Shown: positions 44,987-54,457 of the stretch, in pieces | Numbering within the stretch: position 1 is the stretch's first letter | How the letters are laid out: each line of letters begins with the position of its first letter | The notes under the pieces: model-generated | Databases searched by the model: none | What the model saw: only the letters and a program-made list of their open reading frames with translations | Told to the model about the DNA's origin: nothing | Assembly (NCBI RefSeq): GCF_039543225.1 | Contig: NZ_BAABJI010000002.1 | Span: forward strand, 1,860,001 to 1,924,000 | From: Mucilaginibacter defluvii | Lineage (GTDB): Bacteria; Bacteroidota; Bacteroidia; Sphingobacteriales; Sphingobacteriaceae | Direction of reading: 5' to 3' | DNA: 64,000 nucleotides | Program-made: the position numbers and the translations under genes

Positions 44987-45965
44987 TTTTATAAGATGTA
45001 ATAGTTTGTTTCCCGTCTATAAAAAAGTAAGCCACCAGCCCCAGCACTATCCAGAATAGCTGGCGGGCGCGGCGCAGTAATGAAGCAGTAACCCATGTTT
45101 CGGTAGCAGTGAGGCCAATGGCGGCAAGCATCAGTTTATTTCCGTACTCTTCCACCCCTATCTGCGCCGGTATAAATGCCCCTGCCGATTTAAATACGAT
45201 CACACTCATGTCAACAAACATGGCCGGTATAAACCCAGCACCGGTACCCAGCAGGTGCAATATGATGTAAAGTTCGAGCGAACCTAATGCCCAGTGCAGC
45301 ATAAAAAAACCGCAGGCCATCAGCAAATCCTTTTTGTTGGTATGATAAAATGTACCTAAGGCGGAATTAGCTTCTGCAACCTTAGCCCTTAACTTTTGGG
45401 TACGCACTGCCAGCCAGTTGCCTAAGCGGGTTTTTCGGAGTTGTTTGAGAAATAATATGAGCAAGTAAATAAACAACACTATCGCACCCGCTACGCAGAG
45501 CGCTATCCCTGTAACCTTAAACGAAAAATGCAGCGCCGGAATAACTGCGAAAGACAGTATGGTTATCAACAATAGCGATAATAAATGCGTAGCCATCATC
45601 AGCACGCGCGATAACAATACAGAGGTGATCACTACCTGCTTTTCAATCGCATAATTGCGAAGCAGGTAAACCTTGAGCGCCTCGCCCGCAACTATGCTTG
45701 CCGGATTAATGATACCCACCGTTTCGCCCACATGCCGCACCCAAAACAGATGGAAAAGCTTAACCGGGCGACCTTCAGCACCCATGCAATACCGCCAGGC
45801 AATGGTACCGCATGTGTAGGAGCACGCGCTGGCAATTAATAACCATATAAAATGCAAACCTACCCGCTGCAATGACCGGCCTACGCTATCAAGATCGGCA
45901 TGGCGAAGAAAAAACCAGGCGCAGATGAGTACAATAATTATTAATAAAAACTTCAGGTATTTCAT
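44961..45965 (-). CDS. LPG-synthase-type (UPF0104) membrane protein
   Basis: The 334-residue protein has about eight membrane segments and the lysylphosphatidylglycerol-synthase transmembrane (UPF0104) phrases ASIVAGEALKVYLL and QIGVEEYGNKLML. It has no soluble aminoacyl-transfer domain. Proteins of this type next to glycosyltransferases are thought to flip or anchor lipid substrates. It overlaps both neighbours (4 and 26 bases), so the cluster is tightly coupled. Confidence 0.85.
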   Translation of the reverse strand: MKYLKFLLIIIVLICAWFFLRHADLDSVGRSLQRVGLHFIWLLIASACSYTCGTIAWRYCMGAEGRPVKLFHLFWVRHVGETVGIINPASIVAGEALKVYLLRNYAIEKQVVITSVLLSRVLMMATHLLSLLLITILSFAVIPALHFSFKVTGIALCVAGAIVLFIYLLILFLKQLRKTRLGNWLAVRTQKLRAKVAEANSALGTFYHTNKKDLLMACGFFMLHWALGSLELYIILHLLGTGAGFIPAMFVDMSVIVFKSAGAFIPAQIGVEEYGNKLMLAAIGLTATETWVTASLLRRARQLFWIVLGLVAYFFIDGKQTITSYKNGNPVCES

Positions 45966-47149
45966 TCGGCGGGCAGCAGTTGACCCTGGGTTTGCCCGGC
46001 CAGTTGGTTAATATCATTAAAATATATGCCGGCAAGTTCATCCCAATCAAATGCACAGCTGTATTGTAAACCGGCCTGTATAATATCCCGGCGCAGTTTA
46101 TCATCATTCAGCAACAGCATAATTTTGCTTATATAAGCCGCGGCATCATATGGGTTGCATTTAAATCCATTAATGCTCTGTTCAATAAAATCAGCCGAGC
46201 CACCGCCATCCGCAATAACGCACGGCAGCCCCGATGCCATTGCCTCGAGCACAACATTACCATAAGCTTCGGAAACCGAAGGAAATACAAAAACATCAGC
46301 GGATGCATATAAGGCTGAAAGTGTTTCATGATCTACCCGGCCGGTAAAAAAGGCATCGGGCATGCGCTCTTCACATATCGCTTTCTCTTTACCATCGCCC
46401 GCAACAACCAGGTTAAACGGTACATGGGTAGCCTTTAAGCCATCATAAATGTTAAACAACGTTTCCAGGTTCTTTTCCCAAACCAGGCGGCTGGCAAACA
46501 GTATTACCGGGGCGTTATCACCCGTGATGTTGCGCATCAGTTCAGCATCATTTTTGGCAGGCGAAAAAAGGCTGGTATCTATTCCGCGTTTCCAGCTTTT
46601 CATTTTATCTGCCCTTACACCAATGTCAGTAAGCCACTTGCTTATCCCTTCTGACGGCATATAGATCATGTCGCAACCGTTGTAAAAGTTGCGCTGGCTT
46701 TCTGTAACACGTGATCGTATAAAATCGATCAGGAAAGGGGCTTGTTTAAAATAATAATCGATGTATGATATAAAGTGTGTATGATAAATGGTGATTACCG
46801 GCAATTGTTCCTGCCGGGCATATTTAAGCGCGAATTCACCCAAAAATGATGGTGTGGCTATATGCACTACGTCGGCATCAAAGATTTTAAGCTTTTCCTT
46901 CAGGCTGCTCTGTACCAGGCCGGGCAGTGCAAGCTTGTAACTACGGTTAACCGGCACCGTAAGGGCGGGCACCTTTATGCATTCAAAACCGCAAAGCTCA
47001 TCGGGCCCAGTGCCGCATATAAACAAAAACTCATAACGCTCCGCATCAATACGGCTGATAAGCTGGTACATCGTCCGGACGGCGCCATCATGATCCTTAT
47101 CAAGTATCTCCGAAAAAAATACAACCCTTGTTCTTCTGCGGTATATCAT
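45962..47149 (-). CDS. Family 4 glycosyltransferase (MgtA/SqdX-like)
   Basis: The 395-residue GT-B enzyme has the pattern of lipid-directed GT4 enzymes: FFSEILDKDHDGAVRTMYQL, THFISYIDYY, YMPSEGISKWL, WKRGIDTSLFSP and E-x7-E in SEAYGNVVLE. This resembles mannosyl- and sulfoquinovosyl-diacylglycerol transferases. It overlaps the UPF0104 gene by 4 bases. The start is ATG (MIYRRRTRVV); an upstream TTG is in frame. This is the first gene of the cluster. Confidence 0.88.
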   Translation of the reverse strand: MIYRRRTRVVFFSEILDKDHDGAVRTMYQLISRIDAERYEFLFICGTGPDELCGFECIKVPALTVPVNRSYKLALPGLVQSSLKEKLKIFDADVVHIATPSFLGEFALKYARQEQLPVITIYHTHFISYIDYYFKQAPFLIDFIRSRVTESQRNFYNGCDMIYMPSEGISKWLTDIGVRADKMKSWKRGIDTSLFSPAKNDAELMRNITGDNAPVILFASRLVWEKNLETLFNIYDGLKATHVPFNLVVAGDGKEKAICEERMPDAFFTGRVDHETLSALYASADVFVFPSVSEAYGNVVLEAMASGLPCVIADGGGSADFIEQSINGFKCNPYDAAAYISKIMLLLNDDKLRRDIIQAGLQYSCAFDWDELAGIYFNDINQLAGQTQGQLLPAE

Positions 47150-47372
47150 ACCCAAAACTATGGGCAACTTGTAATCTCATTATTAAATTAATATTGTTAA
47201 TGGCTGTACGGCTGCATTGATTGGCGTTAGACAATGTTATCAAATTATAAAGAATACGAGCTGTTTTGTAACAATTTGTTTAGACATTCAGGTAATTTTT
47301 AAAAACAAGTTAATCAGGCTATTCAGGTATCACCAAAATCTCTATATTAGCCCACCTCGATAAAAACGGATT

Positions 47373-48818
47373 ATGAGAAAAAACCTTTTACTAAAAACAA
47401 CATCTCTGTTGTTTCTGTCCGCTGCTGCTATACCTTTTACCGGCTACGCGCAGAATACACAGATACCTCTGAGCGATCTGTCGGCATTTAAAAAGCCATC
47501 TGCAAACTGGTCTGTCGCCGGTTCAGTAAAAAGCGACTTTAACAAAGAAGAATCGCTTGAAAAAAAAGATGGCCAGGGCATTTTGGTTACCATCCCGGGC
47601 AAGGGAAAAAATGAAGACCTTTTTACCAATTTTGAACATGGCGACATTGACCTGAGCGCTGATTTTTTGATGCCCAAGGGCTCAAACTCGGGTATCTACC
47701 TACAAGGCCGTTACGAAATTCAGCTGAGCGACGCCTGGGGCAAGGACAAGTTGACTTACCAGGATCTGGGCGCTGTGTACCCACGTTGGGATGAAAGCCG
47801 TCCGCAAGGCCAGTTTGCTTACGAGGGCGTAGTGCCGCGTATCAATGTAAGCCGTGCACCGGGCCTTTGGCAAAACATCCGCATTGTTTTCCAGGCGCCA
47901 AAGTTTGATGCTTCGGGTAAAAAAACATCTAATGCCCGTATTGTTAAAATTGTGCTAAATGGTGTTAACATTATTGAAAACGCAGAATTACAAGCGCCAA
48001 CCCGTGGCTCGGCCTTCCCTAACGAGGCTGCCACCGGCCCTATCCGCCTGCAAGGCGATCATGGCGCCGTAGCGTTCAAAAATATTAAATACAGCACCTC
48101 TGTAGATACTAAGGAAACCGACGGTTCAAAACGTACGTTCAGCGAGAAACAGGTGTTTGTTACCGTTACCGATGAGCCGGTGTTGCTGCGCAGCTTTGTT
48201 GACATTAACGATAAAAAACGTGTTACCCATGCTGTTAACGCGGGCTACCCGGGCAACATCAGCTACTCATATGATTTAGGTACAGGAGCCTTGTTCCAGG
48301 TATGGAAAGGAGGCTTTGTGGATGGAACGCCAATGTGGCTGTTCCGTGGCGATGGCAATACCACCGTTATTGGCAGCAAAGTGCCTTTAACTGATGCACC
48401 TGCCATTGCGGTATTAGGATCAGAAACCACGGTATGGCCTGATTCACTGCTTGCCGATCAGGCATTCCGCAGCCGCGGTTATGAGCTTGACGACAAAGGT
48501 TACCCAACCTTTAAATACGAGGTTAGCCAGTTAAAAGTAGATGATAAATTAACCAGCGAAGACGGTGGACGCAGTTTAACCCGCGTGGTTACGGTTAACG
48601 GCCCGGTTAAAGATAAGCTTTACCTGCGCGCCGCATCAGGCAGCGATATTGTTGAGGCCGGTAACGGCATGTACGCGGTGAACAACTACGAGTACTACGT
48701 ACAGTTTGATAAAGGCGCCAAACCGGTACTGCGCAACGCAGGCAACGGCCAGGAGCTGCTTATCCCGGTGAAGGATGCGGATAAAGGCGCATCTGTTAAA
48801 TATTCAATTATCTGGTAA
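47373..48818 (+). CDS. DUF1080 (3-keto-disaccharide hydrolase-type) exported protein
   Basis: The 481-residue protein has a signal peptide (cleavage near YAQN, about residue 26). An N-terminal DUF1080 jelly-roll (about 40-245) shows SNSGIYLQGRYEIQLSDAWGK, WQNIRIVFQAP and TGPIRLQGDHGAVAFKNI. The DUF1080 family is now called 3-keto-disaccharide hydrolase. The C-terminal half (about 255-481) is an unrecognised beta-rich domain. It is the first gene of a cluster with the copper/propeller protein 21 bases downstream. Confidence 0.85.
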   Translation: MRKNLLLKTTSLLFLSAAAIPFTGYAQNTQIPLSDLSAFKKPSANWSVAGSVKSDFNKEESLEKKDGQGILVTIPGKGKNEDLFTNFEHGDIDLSADFLMPKGSNSGIYLQGRYEIQLSDAWGKDKLTYQDLGAVYPRWDESRPQGQFAYEGVVPRINVSRAPGLWQNIRIVFQAPKFDASGKKTSNARIVKIVLNGVNIIENAELQAPTRGSAFPNEAATGPIRLQGDHGAVAFKNIKYSTSVDTKETDGSKRTFSEKQVFVTVTDEPVLLRSFVDINDKKRVTHAVNAGYPGNISYSYDLGTGALFQVWKGGFVDGTPMWLFRGDGNTTVIGSKVPLTDAPAIAVLGSETTVWPDSLLADQAFRSRGYELDDKGYPTFKYEVSQLKVDDKLTSEDGGRSLTRVVTVNGPVKDKLYLRAASGSDIVEAGNGMYAVNNYEYYVQFDKGAKPVLRNAGNGQELLIPVKDADKGASVKYSIIW

Positions 48819-48839
48819 CCTCAACAAATACTGTTATAA

Positions 48840-50939
48840 ATGAAAGCTAATTTAAAGAATATATTACTCTCTTTATCTGTAACTGCCGTTGTTGGGTTTA
48901 CAGCTAAAGCACAAAATAAGGAAGCGGGAGCTACCGAAAAAGATTTTTACCGCATTGTTACCCTGCCCATACCTGAGGGTATTGAGCTTGAGGTTGGCGG
49001 TTTAGCCCTGTTGCCTAACGGCGATATGGCTGCATCAACCCGCCGTGGTGATGTGTACATTATTGAAAACCCGTACATGCTTAACGGCACTACTCCGCAC
49101 TACCGCAAGTTTGCCACCGGTATGCACGAGCTGCTTGGCCTTGCCTACAAAGATGGCGCCTTATATGCCGTACAACGCGGCGAGTTAACCAAACTGGTTG
49201 ACAAGAACGGCGACGGCAAAGCCGATGTGTACGAAACCGTATTTGCATGGCCATTAACCGGTAACTACCACGAGTACTCGTACGGCCCGGTAGTTATGCC
49301 TAACGGTAACTTTATGGTGAACGCCAACGTAGGGTTCGATGGCTTTGAATGGTGGAGAGGTAAAAGCCATGTGCCTTGGAGAGCCTGGACCATGGAGATC
49401 ACGCCTGATGGTAAAATGATGCCATTTGCTACCGGTTTACGTTCACCTGCAGGCCAAGGCTTAATTGATGGCAAATATTTTTACTCTGAAAACCAGGGTG
49501 ACTGGGTAGGTTCGGGCCACATGATGCAATTAAACAAAGGTGATTTTGCAGGACACCCTGCCGGTTTAAACTGGGCTGCACGTCCGGAATCACCGGTTAA
49601 GGCACGCACCCAGGACATCTACTCACGTGTTGACCCACGCTTTAACCAGGGCAAAATTGAGGATGATGATCCGAACCGTCCGTACAAAACATTTTTTGAG
49701 GTAGCTAAAGAAGTACCGGGCATGAAGTTGCCAACGGTATGGCTGCCGCACTCTATATTGGGTACCTCAACATCATCCATGATACAAATACCGAATGACG
49801 ACCGTTTTGGTCCGTTTGCAGGGCAGGTAATTATCGGCGATCAGGGCCAGAGCCGCCTGAACCGCGTTTACCTAGAGCAGGTAAAAGGCGAATACCAGGG
49901 CGCTGCCTTTACCTTCCGCGAAGGTTTTGAGTCAGGCGTACTGCGTTTGGCCTGGGGTAATGATGGTTCGCTTTTCGTTGGCCAAACCAACCGCGGCTGG
50001 GGTTCAAAAGGTCAAAAGGATTTTGGCTTAGAGCGCGTAGTTTGGAGCAAACGCACACCGTTTGAAATGAAAGCCGTTAAGGCTATGCCAGATGGTTTCG
50101 AGATTGAATTTACCAAACCGGTTGATAAAAAAGCGGCTGCCGATCCGGATGCTTACGCGATAACCGGCTTTATTTACAAATATCACCCGGTTTACGGTAG
50201 TAATACCGTGCGTGAGCAACAACACGTGGTTAACGCGGCTATCGTATCAACTGATGGTACAAAAGTTCGCCTGGTGGTTGACGGCCTTCGTGAAAAATAT
50301 GTTCACGAGATCACCCTTGATGACAAGATCGTTTCGGCTGATAGCGCTGCCAAAGTACTGCACCCTGTAGCTTATTACACGTTGAATAACATTCCGGAAG
50401 GAGCTAAACTTAACGTGCCTCAACGTAAGCCAAAAACGGGAATGGCAGGGCATGACCATATGAACATGGGCAAACCAACCACTACCCCTGCTAAAGCTAC
50501 TACAGCTAAAACGCCGGCAAGTACAGGCTTGAAAAAGAATCAGACTACTAAACCCGCTTCATGGACAGAGATCGATCAAACCATAACACTGGGTACCAAA
50601 CCAGGTTTGAAGTTTGATAAATCAGAACTGACTGTTAAAGCAGGCAGCAAAGTAAAGCTTACCTTCAGCAATAATGATGATATGCCGCACAACTTTGTAT
50701 TGGTACCTGACGGGCAGGCGGTAGCTGTAGGTGAACTGGCCATGAAACTGGGTTTATCAAGCGTTAAGCTAAGCCACATCCCTAACACGCCAAAGGTATT
50801 ATATAATACCACGCTGGTTGGGCCGGGAGGTTCGCAAACCATTTATTTTGAGGCGCCAAGCAAACCCGGAAAATATACTTATGTTTGTACCGTACCAGGA
50901 CACTTTTACGTGATGCAGGGCACACTCATAGTGAATTAA
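48840..50939 (+). CDS. Exported propeller protein with C-terminal azurin-like copper domain
   Basis: The 699-residue protein has a signal peptide (cleavage near AKAQ). A large beta-propeller (about 35-420) resembles soluble quinoprotein/sorbosone dehydrogenases and ends in a short Ig-like domain (about 420-530). After a Thr/Ala/Lys-rich linker (about 535-575) comes a type 1 copper domain (about 580-699) with His617, Cys683, His688 and Met692. The spacing 66, 5 and 4 is the same as in azurin (46, 112, 117, 121). The copper site should carry electrons from the propeller. The DUF1080 gene precedes it, and the ThuA fusion gene starts 71 bases after it. Confidence 0.88.
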   Translation: MKANLKNILLSLSVTAVVGFTAKAQNKEAGATEKDFYRIVTLPIPEGIELEVGGLALLPNGDMAASTRRGDVYIIENPYMLNGTTPHYRKFATGMHELLGLAYKDGALYAVQRGELTKLVDKNGDGKADVYETVFAWPLTGNYHEYSYGPVVMPNGNFMVNANVGFDGFEWWRGKSHVPWRAWTMEITPDGKMMPFATGLRSPAGQGLIDGKYFYSENQGDWVGSGHMMQLNKGDFAGHPAGLNWAARPESPVKARTQDIYSRVDPRFNQGKIEDDDPNRPYKTFFEVAKEVPGMKLPTVWLPHSILGTSTSSMIQIPNDDRFGPFAGQVIIGDQGQSRLNRVYLEQVKGEYQGAAFTFREGFESGVLRLAWGNDGSLFVGQTNRGWGSKGQKDFGLERVVWSKRTPFEMKAVKAMPDGFEIEFTKPVDKKAAADPDAYAITGFIYKYHPVYGSNTVREQQHVVNAAIVSTDGTKVRLVVDGLREKYVHEITLDDKIVSADSAAKVLHPVAYYTLNNIPEGAKLNVPQRKPKTGMAGHDHMNMGKPTTTPAKATTAKTPASTGLKKNQTTKPASWTEIDQTITLGTKPGLKFDKSELTVKAGSKVKLTFSNNDDMPHNFVLVPDGQAVAVGELAMKLGLSSVKLSHIPNTPKVLYNTTLVGPGGSQTIYFEAPSKPGKYTYVCTVPGHFYVMQGTLIVN

Positions 50940-51010
50940 CCAACATTACACCATACAGAATAAACCGGTACTTAGTTACCGGTTTATTTGTTTTAAACCC
51001 AATTTTAACT

Positions 51011-54000
51011 GTGAAAAGTACGTTTTATTTACGCTTATCGGGCTTTGCCACACTGGGCATTTGCATCGTGCTGTTTTTATGCGGAAAGATGGCACCCAAG
51101 CCAAGGGTACTCGTTTTCGCCAAAACAGCAGGCTTCCACCACTCATCCATTCCCAAAGGGCTTGCCGCCGTGATGAAACTGGGTGCCGAAAACAGTTTCG
51201 ATGTGGATACCACCACCAATGCAAACGCCTTTATTGAAGCTAACCTGAAAAAGTATGCGGCGGTTGTATTTTTAAGTACTACCGGCGATGTTTTAAATCA
51301 ATATCAGGAAGCTGATTTTGAACGTTACATACAGGCCGGAGGCGGTTTTGTAGGCATCCATGCCGCAAGCGATACCGAGTATGGCTGGGGTTGGTATGGC
51401 CGTTTAGTTGGCGGTTACTTTAAAAGCCACCCGGCACCGCAGCAGGCCATATTAAATGTGGTTGATAAAAATCACCCATCAACCAAACACCTGCATGATA
51501 CCTGGACCCGTACCGACGAGTGGTATAATTTTAAAAAGCTTAACCCGGGCGTTAAAGTGTTGATCAACATCGACGAAAAAAGCTACAAAGGCGGCGAAAA
51601 CGGCAACAAACACCCGATGGCCTGGTATCATAATTTTGACGGCGGCCGTGCGTTCTATACTGAGCTTGGCCATACCGATGAATCATACGCTGATCCGCAA
51701 TATCTGCAACATGTTTTAGGGGGCATAAAATATGCTATTGGTGATGGTAATGCAATCGATTACAGCAAAGCTAAAACCCAGCGTACACCCGAAGCTAACC
51801 GTTTTATTAAACGTGTACTTACTGAAGGCACATTGTTTGAGCCTACGGAGATGGCCATATTGCCCAACTTCGATATTCTGGTTGCACAGCGTCGTGGCGA
51901 GCTGATGAAGTTTGATGCTGTTAAAAAAACGGTTAAACAAGTGGGCTACCTCAATGTTTATTTTAAAACGAAAGTGCCTAACGTAAACAGCGAAGAGGGT
52001 TTGCTGGGTATAGCCGCCGACCCTAATTATGCTAACAATCATTACATCTATATGTACTACAGCCCGGCAGGCGATGAGTCGATAGACCGTTTATCGCGCT
52101 TTGTTTTTAAGGGCGATACATTGGACAACGGCTCGGAGAAAGTAATACTGGAAGTTAAAACGCAGCGGGAAATCTGCTGCCATACCGGTGGTTCTATCGC
52201 CTTTGGCAAGGATGACAACCTGTATGTATCAGCCGGCGATAACTCCACTCCTTTTGACGAGCCCGGTCAGAAATATCCTACCCATAGCTTCGGGCCGATG
52301 GATGACCGCCCGGGCCATGAGCAGTATGATGCGCGCCGCTCGGCAGGTAACACCAATGACCTGCGGGGAAAAATACTTCGTATAAAAGTTAATGCCGATG
52401 GCAGTTATGATATTCCGGAAGGCAACCTGTTCCCTAAAGGTACCGCCAAAACCCGCCCGGAGATTTACGTAATGGGTAACCGTAACCCGTACCGCATATC
52501 CATCGATAAAAAAACAGGCTACCTGTACTGGGGTGAAGTCGGCCCCGATGCCAATGTGGACAGCATAGGCACCCGTGGTCCGCGCGGTTACGATGAGGTG
52601 AACCAGGCCCGTAAAGCAGGCAACTTTGGCTGGCCTTTTTTTGTAGGTAATAATTACGCTTACAATATTCACAATTACAACACTAACGAGAACGGTGCAC
52701 CGGCTGATCCGGCGAAACCGATAAACAACTCACGCAACAATACAGGTTTAAACGAGTTACCGCCTGCGCAACCGGCCTATATCTGGTACCCTTACGCGCA
52801 ATCGCCGGAGTTTCCGGAACTGGGCAGCGGTGGCCGCACGGCCATGACCGGCCCTGTTTATCACAGCTCAGATTATCTGCCTACTACCCGCTATCCTTCT
52901 TATTATGATGGCAAGCTGATTATCTATGATTTTGTGCGCGGATGGATCAAGGCCGTATCGCAAACAGCTGCAGGTGATGTGGACAAGATAGAGCCTTTTG
53001 TTGACGGTATGAAGTTTAACTCCATGATAGACATGGAAGCCGGACCTGACGGACGCATCTACGTGTTAGAATACGGTAACGGCTGGTTCAACAAAAACCC
53101 CGACGCGGCGATATCCCGCATTGATTACCTGGCAGGAAACCGTCCGCCGGAAATCGCTTCATTAAAGGTTGACAAAACCAGCGGAAGTACACCCTTAGCC
53201 ATATCGGCAACGGTAAAAGCTACCGATCCTGAAAAGGATGCGCTTACCTACGTTTGGCACATTGGCACAATAAAAAAGACAACCAAAGTACCTGTATTAA
53301 AACATATAGTAGCCAAAGCAGGTGAGTATGATATAAGTGTTGATGTTATAGACTCCAAAAAGGCATCAACCACCAGCAATACCATAACGGTGTATGCCGG
53401 TAACGTGCAGCCAACCGTCGCTGTAAATGTAAGTGGCAACCGCAGCTTTTACTTCCCGGGCAAACCGATTAACTATAAAGTGAGCGTTAAAGATAAGGAC
53501 GCGCCGGTAAACCTGGCTAACCTTTATGTTACCGCCAACATGATTAAAGGGCGTGATATGGCCGGTGCCAACCTTGGCCACCAGGTGGTACAGGCTACTA
53601 CTATGGGCAAAAACATTATGCTAACTTTAGATTGTAAGGCCTGCCATAAAGAGAATGAGGCTTCGATCGGTCCGTCATTTGTGAAGGTTGCACAGAAGTA
53701 TAAGAACTCAAGAAATGCCAATACGCACCTGGTAAGCAAAATTATTAAAGGCGGTGCCGGTGTTTGGGGCGAGGTTGCTATGCCAGCGCACCCATCACTA
53801 AAAGAGGATGATACCAAGCTGATTGTCGGCTGGATACGTTCGCTGGCGGACGACAACAAGCCTAAATCGTTACCGGCCAACGGCAGCGTAACACCAAGTG
53901 CGCAGAACGCGCAAAAGCCCGATATGCTTTATACCATACAGGCTAATTATACTGATGCGGGTGCCAATGGCGTAAGGCCGCTATCAGGCTCGGGCACTGC

Positions 54001-54400
54001 GGCACTGCGTAGCAGCGTGATTAACGCGGACGATTTTACCGCCGTTAACGGTTTTACAAACAAAGAGACTGATGGTACAAAATACCTGGTGTTCCCGGCA
54101 ACAACGGGCAGCTTTAAAGCCGGTAAGTTTGATGGCACAAGCATTAAGGCGCTTGAGTTTACCGGCGTATGTAACGGCTCAGCGGCCAGCTACACCATAA
54201 CGGTTTACAACGGTAAAGGCGGCGTTAAACTGGGCAGCGGAAGCATCAGCTTTACCACAGGCAGCCAGGAAACAGTTGCCACAATTCCGTTAGCCAAAGC
54301 GGTTAGCCCTGCTTTGCGCGATTATTATATTGAAGTAAAGCAAAGCACGGCTGTTAAAAACCCGCCTTTGCTAAAATCAATACGGTTTGTTCCGTTATGA
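51011..54400 (+). CDS. ThuA - sugar dehydrogenase - PKD - cytochrome c multidomain exported protein
   Basis: The 1129-residue protein has an N-terminal hydrophobic signal (about 8-24). ThuA-like domain about 28-245 (VLVFAKTAGFHHSSIP, GGFVGIHAASD). GSDH-type propeller about 262-710, with catalytic-type His391 in CCHTGGSIAFG and NRNPYRI. PKD about 712-800. A linker domain of unknown type about 800-860. Class I cytochrome c about 865-955 with heme site Cys875-X2-Cys878-His879 and likely axial Met924 (AMPAHP). The end (about 975-1129) looks like a CBM6-like domain. The GTG at 51011 is the best start; a TTG at 50885 would overlap the previous gene by 55 bases and gives no signal peptide. Confidence 0.87.
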   Translation: MKSTFYLRLSGFATLGICIVLFLCGKMAPKPRVLVFAKTAGFHHSSIPKGLAAVMKLGAENSFDVDTTTNANAFIEANLKKYAAVVFLSTTGDVLNQYQEADFERYIQAGGGFVGIHAASDTEYGWGWYGRLVGGYFKSHPAPQQAILNVVDKNHPSTKHLHDTWTRTDEWYNFKKLNPGVKVLINIDEKSYKGGENGNKHPMAWYHNFDGGRAFYTELGHTDESYADPQYLQHVLGGIKYAIGDGNAIDYSKAKTQRTPEANRFIKRVLTEGTLFEPTEMAILPNFDILVAQRRGELMKFDAVKKTVKQVGYLNVYFKTKVPNVNSEEGLLGIAADPNYANNHYIYMYYSPAGDESIDRLSRFVFKGDTLDNGSEKVILEVKTQREICCHTGGSIAFGKDDNLYVSAGDNSTPFDEPGQKYPTHSFGPMDDRPGHEQYDARRSAGNTNDLRGKILRIKVNADGSYDIPEGNLFPKGTAKTRPEIYVMGNRNPYRISIDKKTGYLYWGEVGPDANVDSIGTRGPRGYDEVNQARKAGNFGWPFFVGNNYAYNIHNYNTNENGAPADPAKPINNSRNNTGLNELPPAQPAYIWYPYAQSPEFPELGSGGRTAMTGPVYHSSDYLPTTRYPSYYDGKLIIYDFVRGWIKAVSQTAAGDVDKIEPFVDGMKFNSMIDMEAGPDGRIYVLEYGNGWFNKNPDAAISRIDYLAGNRPPEIASLKVDKTSGSTPLAISATVKATDPEKDALTYVWHIGTIKKTTKVPVLKHIVAKAGEYDISVDVIDSKKASTTSNTITVYAGNVQPTVAVNVSGNRSFYFPGKPINYKVSVKDKDAPVNLANLYVTANMIKGRDMAGANLGHQVVQATTMGKNIMLTLDCKACHKENEASIGPSFVKVAQKYKNSRNANTHLVSKIIKGGAGVWGEVAMPAHPSLKEDDTKLIVGWIRSLADDNKPKSLPANGSVTPSAQNAQKPDMLYTIQANYTDAGANGVRPLSGSGTAALRSSVINADDFTAVNGFTNKETDGTKYLVFPATTGSFKAGKFDGTSIKALEFTGVCNGSAASYTITVYNGKGGVKLGSGSISFTTGSQETVATIPLAKAVSPALRDYYIEVKQSTAVKNPPLLKSIRFVPL

Positions 54401-54420
54401 GGATGAAACCACAATTAAAC

Positions 54421-54452
54421 AAAAACGCCTTGCCAAAAAGCAGGGCGTTTTT
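54421..54452. terminator. Bidirectional Rho-independent terminator
   Basis: AAAAACGCCTTGC / GCAGGGCGTTTTT with a 6-base loop CAAAAA. It lies 20 bases after the ThuA fusion and directly before the end of the convergent transpeptidase gene. Confidence 0.88.
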
Positions 54453-54457
54453 GTTAG

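Noticed and set aside
50885..51010. Extending the ThuA fusion protein upstream to 50885
   Set aside because: That start is a TTG inside the copper protein gene; it overlaps by 55 bases and destroys the signal peptide. The GTG at 51011 gives a normal export signal.
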